Positions 56,444-64,000 of a DNA stretch of 64,000 bases are shown piece after piece (the first letter of the stretch is position 1; every line of letters starts with the position of its first letter). Location of the stretch: the NCBI GenBank assembly GCA_032622095.1, contig CP136069.1:170680394-170744393 (forward strand). The letters are read 5' to 3'. The stretch comes from Siphonodentalium dalli. Lineage: Eukaryota > Mollusca > Scaphopoda > Gadilida > Siphonodentaliidae. The notes below the pieces were generated by a model that was not told where the DNA came from, did no database searches, and saw nothing but the letters and a program-made list of their open reading frames with translations. A program made the position numbers and the translations under genes.

Positions 56444-57199
56444 TCAAGGATGTCTCTGCTGATACTGCTGAATGATACGTTGTACTTCCGCTTCTTGCTC
56501 TTGTATGATGCGTTGAACGTTTACTTCTTGTTCTTTATTGTATCTTTTGGCTTCAGCGATGGCGTTATCTGCAGACCGGAGCGTGTCTTCAACAGACCGA
56601 GTGGTGTCTGTGCTGTTGTTGTTGCTGGTGGTGGAGCTGGGGGACACCGGGATGTGCTGGTACTCCGGTGTCCGTGGTGGCAAGCTGTCCAGTTCCACAT
56701 CGAAGCAGGCGGCATGAACAGCAGGGGTGGTTTCCTGCTCCCTTCTTCCGCTTGCCTCGACGACGACAGCAGGGAACTCCGGCAGATCAACGGAGTCCCT
56801 GCTAGCTGGTGCGATGTCGCCTGTCTCCATGCAGGTCGGGTCGTCTGGGCGTCTCTCAGACCACTCCGACCTGCCGGCTGTGACATTGGACGTCGGCTGA
56901 ACCACAAAGGGAGGGGTGACTGGCAGATCAACAGTCACCCCCTCTTCTTCCATTTGGCTCGTCTGGCGGCGTCCCTTCTTTTCCTCGCAGACTTTTCTTG
57001 GGCGGCCCCTTCTTCCCACTCTGATCACAGGAGGCAGTCTTGGAGTTGGTGTCCCGGGCTTGCGATCTCTGGATGCCAGCATCTTCAGTCCGGAACTCCA
57101 GGCAAAGGGTCAGGTAGCCCCTGCTAGACTCCAGTTAGCAATGTCCACTACCGAACTTCTTTGCGCTGCGGCCAACACGGCTTCTGGGATTAAATCCAT
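56444..57199 (-). pseudogene. Cargo gene, unit A (frameshifted)
   Basis: Paralogue of the gene in unit B. It begins at ATG 57199 with MDLIPEAVLAAAQRSSVVDI, then loses register at about 57130-57145, where it lacks 7 nt present in unit B (ctccagtct versus ct). It continues in other frames as YLTLCLEFRTEDAG and KKRRDAARRAKWKK, and shifts again by a 4-nt deletion before GVTVDLPVTPP. From there it is open to the stop at 56444, passing SERRPDDPTCMETGD and SRDSVDLPEFPAVVVEA. The C-terminus differs from unit B: it ends in a glutamine/glutamate-rich coiled-coil-like segment with an internal repeat (QEVNVQRIIQ, QEAEVQRIIQ). The 225-codon frame on the opposite strand (56450-57127) is an antisense shadow. 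Function unknown. Confidence 0.7.
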
Positions 57200-57483
57200 A
57201 AGCCTAATCCAAAAACCGTCTCACTGGCGTTAAGCACGGAGGCGGAGGCGCGGCCAAACGACTCACCCGTGCTCAACGCTTTGACAAAAGAGGAACTAAT
57301 AAGGTCGAAACAATCACGACCGTTTCGCTCCACTCCCTGCCAGAGATGATTGCTTTTGGGAATGTGATTTGGGGGGGCTAACCCCGGGATTCTCGAAAGG
57401 GTCGAATGACCCTTTCCTTAACCCCTCATTTTTATGCCTTTAATTTAGAACATAAAAAAAAGAAAAAAGAAGCAATTTTTAGT

Positions 57484-58356
57484 TCATCTTTTCTTTGACT
57501 TTTTCTTCCTATGCCTCTTCGCCGGTGGTGGTGCTGACGAAGAGGCATCCGAGGGAGGTGTGCTGGTGTCAGTGTCGTGGATTGTGACATCAACTGTCGC
57601 CGGATCAGAGGAGTCGTCTCCCGTGTAGACAATTCTGTTATCGATAAGCTCTTTCTCTGCCTTGTTGAAACTGTGTGTTATTCCTTGGTTGTATTCTACA
57701 AGGATCCGTTCTTTAAGGTCTTGGATTAGCTGATCTATGTCTGGTGGTTCTGCATCCCTGGTAGGTGGAGAAGCCGGGTACTCCGGCGTCGGAGGGGCAT
57801 CGGTGTTCGATTCATCCCCTGTATGGAACTGGCCAGGTGGTGATTCCAGTTCCACAGCGAAGTTGGCGGCAGGAACGTCCCTGGTGGAATCCGCGTCCCT
57901 GTTTCCGCCTGCTTCAGTGACGACAGCAGGGACCTCCGGCAGATCAACGGAGTCCCTGCTAGCTCGTCTGATGTCACCTGACTCCATGCAGGCCGGGTCG
58001 TCTGGGCGTCTCTCAGACAACTCCGGCCTGCCGGCTGTGACTCTAGATGGCTGAACCACACGGGGAGGGGTGACTGGCCGATCTACAGTCACCCCCTTCT
58101 GCTTCTTCCATTTAGCCCGTCTGGCTGCGTCCCTTCTCCTTCGAGCTGGCGTCTTTCTCTTAGGAGGCTCCTCTTTCATTGTACGGCTGGTCTTGGCCTT
58201 GCTCCGGGTGGAAGATATCTGGTTTCCAGCATTTCCCGTCCGAAATTCAACACAGAGAGTCAAATAGCCTCTGTTAGACTGGAGATTCCAGCTAACAATA
58301 TCCGCAATTTGAGATCTCTCTATCGCTGCTAACGCGGCGTCAGGGATTAGCTCCAT
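57484..58356 (-). CDS. Cargo gene, unit B: open 290-codon gene, unrecognised
   Basis: Minus strand, ATG at 58356 to a stop at 57484. A GTG four codons upstream is in frame, but ATG is the plausible start and aligns with the start of unit A. Residues 1-40 (MELIPDAALAAIERSQIADI, VSWNLQSNRGYLTLCVEFRT) look like a small folded domain. Residues ~65-85 are strongly basic (PKRKTPARRRRDAARRAKWK). The middle is proline/acid-rich and probably disordered. About residues 205-240 may form a helix (IDQLIQDLKERILVEYNQGI). The C-terminus is a lysine/arginine tail (AKRHRKKKSKKR), nuclear-signal-like. Basic-disordered layout suggests a nucleic-acid-binding or gag/ORF1-like role, but I do not recognise the family. 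The GC content is well above that of the surrounding element, as in unit A. It has no visible intron. It lies between the hAT right end and the BED exon, on the same strand. Confidence 0.6.
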   Translation of the reverse strand: MELIPDAALAAIERSQIADIVSWNLQSNRGYLTLCVEFRTGNAGNQISSTRSKAKTSRTMKEEPPKRKTPARRRRDAARRAKWKKQKGVTVDRPVTPPRVVQPSRVTAGRPELSERRPDDPACMESGDIRRASRDSVDLPEVPAVVTEAGGNRDADSTRDVPAANFAVELESPPGQFHTGDESNTDAPPTPEYPASPPTRDAEPPDIDQLIQDLKERILVEYNQGITHSFNKAEKELIDNRIVYTGDDSSDPATVDVTIHDTDTSTPPSDASSSAPPPAKRHRKKKSKKR

Positions 58357-59241
58357 TGTCCGTCGCACTAAGCCTAATCCAAAACCGTCTCACTCGCCGG
58401 CATCAGCACGAGGGCGGTTGCTTCCAATTAAGGTTACAGACCGCTCAAATCACTCGTACCGACGCTCTGACCGAAGAGGAACTAATAAGGATCGAAGCAA
58501 TCACGACCGTTTCGCTCCACTCTCCTGCCAGAGATAGTCAGTGACGCAGTTATATACAAACTTGTAACAACAAATGACGATACCATCTCATTATGGGGGG
58601 GGGGGGGGTTACACGAAAGAGTAATCACTGTATTCGCTGAGCGGTCGTCATCTTTGAAGTATTGTATTGAGCTATGACAACAACCCAATATTCATGGTGA
58701 CAGGTCACCCCCAATGATGCACTATCAAAACATTGTTTATATTAATTAACTTGTGAGTTGTTTTAAATCAAACCACAATTAGACTATCAAAACATTGTGT
58801 GACTTCTATAGTGAGAGGCTTTCATGACTCCATCTTTGAAGTTTTAATTTAGAACATGTATCGATGAAACTACTAACATAGAAGGAAAATATTAGGATAA
58901 TGACCTCATGTGTATAACACTAGTCAAGTAAGTTAGTAACCAAGAGTTTTACCTGATACTATTAACATATCATAGTCATGTCACATTTCAGATACAAATG
59001 TTGATGTGTTAACTTGTTATATTGGTCTGTATTTTTGGAATGTAATTGAAATGTAATTGAAATTACACCCCTTTTCTCAATGTAATTAATTACATTCAAT
59101 TACATGTAATTGAAAAAACCTTCAATTACATGTAATTGAAAAAACCTTCAATTACAAATTACATCCAATTACTTGGGAAAATGTTATTAATTACATTCAA
59201 TTACAATTACAAATTACAATTACCCCAACCCTGATTGTGAT

Positions 59242-59400
59242 GGTTAACTGTGGCACTTCTGATAGTCCACGACCCCCGTACGTGCGTGGGTGGGTTTCCA
59301 TGACACCCCACAGTTATTGCCACTAAAATCAACAAATACACCGCAGGGGCGGTCCGGGCTGGTCAGGCGGAGTTTAGTCACACCCGTATTGCCTTATGCA
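59242..59400 (+). repeat. Continuation of the repeat interrupted by the hAT element
   Basis: cacgacccccgtacgtgcgt, gggtttccatgacacc, gccactaaaat, ggtccgggctggtcaggcgg and agtttagtcacac complete the copy broken at 55016. Confidence 0.7.
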
Positions 59401-59428
59401 CAGGGCGTTATCGTGTGATCGACACCGA

Positions 59429-59692
59429 TCAGTTATAGTTAATGTAAGGTCCATATACAGTTGGTCGCCTGCATTCCACCGATGGTGCTACCGGTAGTCC
59501 AGCCCGGGAGACGTATGAGGGACGCCCAGACCACCCCTCCCCCGCTGGAATGCTGGCTGATGCCATCCAGACAGCTGCTGATGCCGTGATGGAGACAGAA
59601 TCTTCATCAACCCGATGACTCCGGAATACATCAGCCCGGAGTCTTCCATAGCCACCGCGACCAGCAGCACCAACGACAACAACATCAGCCAT
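59429..59692 (-). other. GC-rich open stretch, unrecognised
   Basis: On the minus strand an ATG-initiated 87-codon frame (MADVVVVGAAGRGGYGRLRA ... to TGA at 59429) lies in a GC-richer block than its neighbours. A second frame over the same bases opens with a hydrophobic stretch (MLLSLVLLVAVAME) that could be mistaken for a signal peptide. Two overlapping open frames without homology make neither persuasive. Confidence 0.22.
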
Positions 59693-60730
59693 TTACCACC
59701 AAGGCACAATAACTTGTAAGAAGTGCTCAGACATCCATAGCAGAATCCAAATATTGAGGACAGTAAAGCTCACTGTCAGCATATAGAAGACGCTAAACAA
59801 CAACAGCATGCATTGAAGTAAACAACATCAATAGTAAACAGAAACAAGAAGAAACCGAAGAAAAAGAAAACATGTATCATGTTCATTTCGTTTCACCCTG
59901 TCATGTGCGATGTACATCATTCCCATGACCCCATCCAAAATTCCAAAGTGGGTTGTAGGGGAGGGGCTCCATCCATTCCAAATCCTCCCGGGTCCTTCCC
60001 AAACTCCTAATAAATATATATTTAGTTGCAGGTGAAGTAAACAGTTTATTCTCCTATCGAAATGTTGCGCAAATTCTAGTATACAAGTATTTCAGAAGTA
60101 TTTCAAACATTATTAATCTGACCGAACAGCAACATCGTCCCGATATAAAAACTAATCCCATTGCTAATCTAACAGCCCAGTAGAACAGAATTACTCTTTC
60201 ATACGATTTTTCCATTCCGATCAATTTTGTGAAGAAAACAATTTTCTCCGTGGTCTAAAATTAAACAAAGCAGCTGGTCGACACACATGTTAGGCAGATT
60301 TCTTGCGAAAATGAGTCATCATTGAAGTTTAGCTGCAACACTGACATTTACTCGTGGCTAACGACGTGTAACGAGAAGTATATTTTCACTCATCTATAAC
60401 GAACACGTGTTTGCACACTATTCATTAGCTAATGCATTTCTACACGCATCTGGACACTGTCACATATAAATGTCGCGCGACGCAAGTTACATGCGCGTGG
60501 ATGCTATAGTATAAACATCAGTGCTCGTATTCACCAACTGGGTTAAAATATAGTCCGGGTGGTTAAATATAGTCCTGGTGGTTAACATATAGTCTTGGCG
60601 AAGCTCTGTGGTCGTCGATCGGGTAAACATCGCCGCGGTATCAAGGGGAATTGGCTGCGATCATAGATTGACTACTATTGTTGACTTAAACAAACTACGG
60701 GTAGGAGTGGACGCTTGGTTCATTTCAATC
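59693..60730. other. No recognisable feature
   Basis: Mixed AT-rich sequence. A short triple repeat of tatagtc(c/t)(g/t)gg(c/t)g-gg(t)taa occurs at about 60545-60600. No gene seen. Confidence 0.35.
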
Positions 60731-60838
60731 ATGAGCACATGTGGGAAAGGTCTTGGAACGAAATTACCACTGACGAAAGAAACGGATTTTTGTGTATCAT
60801 TGTTAACATTCCGGCATAAAATGGTACGGTAAGTTTTC
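60731..60838 (+). other. Candidate coding exon with consensus donor, unrecognised
   Basis: Plus strand: ATG at 60731 opens MSTCGKGLGTKLPLTKETDF and CVSLLTFRHKMV and reaches ACG|GTAAGT (exon end 60838). The frame is open further upstream to about 60608. No family is recognised and no following exon was identified before the repeats at 61 kb. Confidence 0.27.
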
Positions 60839-60999
60839 ACAAGTCCAACTATACATATTAAGCACCCATTCCGCAGAAAGATTCATTTTGAATCTCTACC
60901 GCTATGCGGATTGTACCCGGTGAGTGTTCCCGATTTAGTCTACCAAATAAACTAGCCGGTCTATAAAATAAGTTGGGGAATACGAGTCCTGCAGTGTTA

Positions 61000-61343
61000 G
61001 TGCCACCGCAGACGCTGCGATTGAAATCGTAAGTGGGGAAAATCGCAGATGGAGCATCCACTGCGCATGCTCATAACAATATCCCAGCCATATTGTAGCG
61101 ATCAAGCAATGTTTGATTTTTACCAGGAAAATCGCAGCGTGACCTTGGCAACGCGCGCGATCATAACTGTCACGTGAGCATGGTCGCACTGGTCTCACAA
61201 TTTATATCCTAGCACGTGCTCGATCACGTGGATAAAATCGTAGCTGCAGACATCGCAGCGCCGTAGCGTCTGCGGCAAGCCACTTTTCTCCACCTGCGAT
61301 TTCCCCCCACTTACGATTTTAATCGCAGCGTCTGCGGCGGCAC
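61000..61343. mobile_element. Harbinger-like MITE (TSD TTA)
   Basis: 344 bp with ~50 bp terminal inverted repeats: GTGCCACCGCAGACGCTGCG and (reverse complement of the right end) GTGCCGCCGCAGACGCTGCG, continuing through ATCGTAAGTGGGG on both sides. It is flanked by TTA at 60997-60999 and 61344-61346, the 3 bp TWA duplication typical of PIF/Harbinger. The interior is GC-richer and palindromic. A dead HARBI1-like transposase lies at 7217-7800, but nothing shows that it served this MITE. Confidence 0.8.
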
Positions 61344-61781
61344 TTATTAACCAGACAACATGCACGTGTATAATACAATATGTGCGATTCACTATGGGGG
61401 GGGGGGCGACTCAACAAGGCAACACTATGTGTGACAATGATTCGCATTTATAGCAATATTCTATAAGAGACCAAACGAATCCAGTCAATGCGAGTTGATC
61501 ATACAGTATATACATACATAACGGTATATACACAACGCACGGCTACAGAGGGTCACATATACCCTGCATCTTATATTATTCTGCTAAATAAACTCACTGG
61601 GATATCATATAGAGGACATGGTGAATAAAACTGCGGTTATATGAAGATTATCTGTGTTCTAACATCCTTTGAAGACAAATCTACTTTTCAAAATGATTAA
61701 TGTGTTGATCTCCATACGTCTACGTGAAGATAGGAATACCACAATGGGCTGTGTAAATGTAATTTGGTGACAGGACATGTA
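61344..61781. other. No recognisable feature
   Basis: Contains a poly-G run at about 61395-61405; otherwise featureless. Confidence 0.35.
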
Positions 61782-62439
61782 CACTGCCAAAAATATTTTC
61801 TCAATTCAGGAAAAAAAAACACTTGAAATGAGAAATTATCTTGGGAGAATAGCTAGAAAAATAAGCACAGCATATTTTCTAGGTCAAGAAATGAAAGGGT
61901 GGGAAAATTTCTTTTCTGAGAAAATTTATTTAAGAAAACACAGTAATCTTAGTAAGAAAATCATAGTAAAAAAATCTTAGTATAGATTTTTTTCTTAATG
62001 TAGGAAAGATTGTTTTTCTCACATAAGTTTATTTTTCTTAAAATAAGATAAGTTTAGATACTGCGATTATCTTGGGAGAAAAGCTAGAAATTTAAGAAAG
62101 CTACAAAATTATTCTAGAACAAGAAATAATATTTTCTATAGTAAGAAATATCGTCAAGATATTTTATCTTAAGTGATGCCAATGTTTTCTAGAATGAGAT
62201 TTTCTCAAGCAGGAAAATAAATATAAGTAAGGAAAACAAGTTTTATTAAGTAGGAATATTTTCCCCAATTAGGAAAGATAGTTAGAAAACAATTCTTAAT
62301 TAAGAAAAACATTTAATTTTAAATTAATATAGAATTTGTATTGTGTTTTAAGATATACAATTGACATTTATTCTGAATATAAAAACTTCTTTGTAAATAT
62401 TATTGTTAAATGTATAATATAGACAATAAGGGGGCTTAA

Positions 62440-62902
62440 AGGCACGAGAGGCCTTAGTTGTCGAAAATGTTCATATTTGTTTCAATCACCGTAAACAGAA
62501 AAACATTAAAACGCATACAGTATCGTTCATATATACCATGACCATCGCGTAAACAGCATGCTATCATAAAGACCTACTATATTTTACCTAAGCAAGAGCC
62601 TGATTGTGTTACAGAAGACAGCACAGTGTTACTGGCCAATCACACACAAATGATATAAACGCTCTTTATTAGTTCCATATCAGGAATTCAACAACAAAGA
62701 GCGATCTTTATGTTTACCATCATAATATAAACAAACACCGGGAAAATAACTTTTTATGTTTTTGTTTACATAACAATGGTCAAACATATGACAATAACAT
62801 ACTGTTTATGCGATATGTCTTATTTGTATACGGTTTTTGTGGCGGTTTTTGACTGGTGGAAATATTTTCACAGCATACCAATTGCCAAGGCCACCCGTAC
62901 CT
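62440..62902 (+). mobile_element. TTAA-flanked AGGCACGG element, copy 3
   Basis: 463 bp, TTAA at 62436-62439 and 62903-62906. Ends AGGCACGAGAGGCCTTAG and (reverse complement) AGGTACGGGTGGCCTTG. It occupies the same place in the composite repeat as copy 2. Confidence 0.85.
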
Positions 62903-63567
62903 TTAAATATACAATCAACAATTTCTCGTTACATTTATGGGTTTCTAAAATTGCAAGTGGCCAAACAAGATACTATGTACATTCGTGAAGTGAAACTATA
63001 CAAAGTACCTGTATCTTGTTCTGCCTCTTAAAATTGTATAAACCTATATACGCAACAAAAAATATATTGATTGCTAATAATTATGCCCTGACACATGATT
63101 CTCAATATATTTATAGAAAGAGTTATCTCAAATATGTCGGTTGCAAAAAAATATAACAATTTCTGTTATTTGAGTAACCAGTTCAAACGATAGGGAAAAA
63201 AAATCATCACACATGACAAAACAAGCCCTGTATGTGCCTTAATAAACATTGTAAGTCTGTATTTTTAAATGCACAGATTCTAGGACAGGTGATGTGTAAT
63301 AAACACAGAAAGACACTTGTATCAATGGATTTGTTGATACGGCACTTGTGCAATTGAGGATAGATATAACTCTAGACTGTGCTGTTCATTCTATCATTGT
63401 GCGCTAGCACTCGTGTCATATCAACAAACCCATAAACAAAATTGTGTCATTCTGTGTATATACAGCATGCTTTCAATAACTGTTTCATGAATCATGCAGA
63501 TTGCATGTTTACTGATCAGGTACTAGCCCAAGTCTTTTCGGTGTGCAACAGCGTGGGATATCGAATT

Positions 63568-63760
63568 CAGTAATGCCCTAAGTATAATCGACTCCTTAAA
63601 CACAGTATAATTATGGGTAACTATGGCTTGTTGCCATTCATCCGAAATCTCTCCATGAGAGCTTTCCGATTAATGGCAAAAAGCCATATTCCGACTAAAT
63701 CCTGACAAGTTACCCATAATTCTGCTGTGGTTAAGGAGTCGATTACTTCGAGCATTACTG
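63568..63760. mobile_element. Palindromic element, copy 3
   Basis: Begins CAGTAATGCCCTAAGTATAA and ends TTCGAGCATTACTG. It corresponds to 37321-37532 within the composite repeat, with part of one arm lost. Confidence 0.78.
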
Positions 63761-64000
63761 TAGTTGAAACTGTTTTGGACCGAGTCCTGTCCGGCTACTC
63801 TTCAATAACCCTATAACCTCTCAAGATTTCAGTGCTGAATGGGTCACCATGAATCACTCAATTAAACAATCGCAACGGTGTTGAGTGTTTTGCTTATCGC
63901 TCACTATTTGAGTGCTGTATATAAACAAACGATTGACTCACACACAGTATGTTTTGTCGATAATAACGCATTCATATGAACATTATCCTATACATGTACT

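Larger units (their letters stand above)
55017..59233 (-). mobile_element. hAT transposon, internally deleted, with cargo gene units
   Basis: 4217 bp with inverted ends CAGGGTTGGGTCAATTACAT and (reverse complement) CAGGGTTGGGGTAATTG. Flanks are ATTTTGAT (55009-55016) and ATTGTGAT (59234-59241), an 8 bp duplication with one mismatch. Both subterminal regions (55026-55143 and 59037-59225) are packed with AATTACATTG/CAATTACA words, typical of transposase-binding arrays. On the minus strand it encodes a BED zinc-finger exon (56199-56053) and a hAT dimerisation-domain remnant (55510-55319), but the catalytic core between them is missing. Between the right end and the BED exon lie two tandem ~1.15 kb gene units (56231-58545). 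The surrounding repeat resumes on both sides, confirming the insertion. Confidence 0.9.
61782..63994 (+). repeat. 2.2 kb composite interspersed repeat, copy 2
   Basis: Same order and orientation as 35516-37768, starting at CACTGCCAAAAATATTTTC and reaching cattcatatgaacattatcc just before the window end. It has small indels relative to copy 1, for example a shorter second half of the TTAA-flanked element. Confidence 0.85.

Noticed and set aside
56450-57127. 225-codon plus-strand open frame
   Set aside because: Antisense to cargo gene unit A. It is explained by the GC-rich sense codons, and the paralogous unit B does not keep the same antisense product.
59488-59709. Small secreted peptide with a signal-like start
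   Set aside because: The frame opens with TTG, the first ATG leaves only a short hydrophobic stretch, and another frame over the same bases is equally open. No cleavage or mature-peptide pattern is convincing.

Overview
This is a 64 kb piece of eukaryotic nuclear DNA, AT-rich and almost entirely non-coding. It is built from layers of transposon remnants, tandem repeats and segmental duplications. No complete host gene can be named. The organism is most likely a marine invertebrate, probably a mollusc. The reasons are tRNA-derived SINEs with a long conserved body and an AATA tail, frequent ACATGTAC-like words, and a mixture of hAT, Harbinger-like, piggyBac-like and L1/Tx1-like remnants. That assignment is inference. 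No bacterial operons, ribosome binding sites, CRISPR arrays or free-standing tRNA/rRNA genes were seen.

Layout. 0.9-2.7 kb: three to four copies of a ~575 bp direct repeat. 3.2-6.1 kb: a segmental duplication whose two copies differ by one TTAA-flanked insertion. 7.2-7.8 kb: a decayed HARBI1-type transposase that no single reading frame shows. 8.3-9.2 kb: a SINE followed by a CAGGGG-ended hAT-like element. 10.2-10.9 kb: a TTAA-flanked element whose inner end has expanded into a 32 bp minisatellite. 18.5-19.5 kb: two SINEs, one split by a piggyBac-like element with two hairpins. 23.5-25.4 kb: a degenerate minisatellite whose orientation flips near its end. 26.4-28.5 kb: a 5'-truncated L1/Tx1-like retrotransposon, followed by a second, different reverse transcriptase scrap. 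31.3-32.9 kb: a 29 bp minisatellite. 35.5-37.8 kb: a composite repeat that recurs at 61.8-64.0 kb. 41.6-46.7 kb: two oppositely oriented hAT-type elements with perfect 8 bp target duplications, one nested in another element. 47.2-48.0 kb: a foldback element. 49.6-53.0 kb: eight or more copies of a ~384 bp satellite. 55.0-59.2 kb: a hAT transposon with matched ends, a BED zinc-finger exon and a hAT dimerisation-domain remnant. It carries a tandemly duplicated, unrecognised gene unit, one copy open (290 codons) and one frameshifted. 61.0-61.3 kb: a Harbinger-like MITE.

How it fits together. Many insertions are nested or sit in duplicated sequence, so pre-insertion sites can be read inside the window: TTAA in a SINE tail, TTAA in the second segmental copy, and 8 bp duplications around three hAT-type elements. 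This fixes the boundaries and an order of events. Coding content that is not transposon-derived is limited to a few exon-like stretches next to consensus splice sites (near 41.1, 48.9 and 60.8 kb) and two unrecognised open stretches (26.0 and 59.5 kb). All of these are low confidence.
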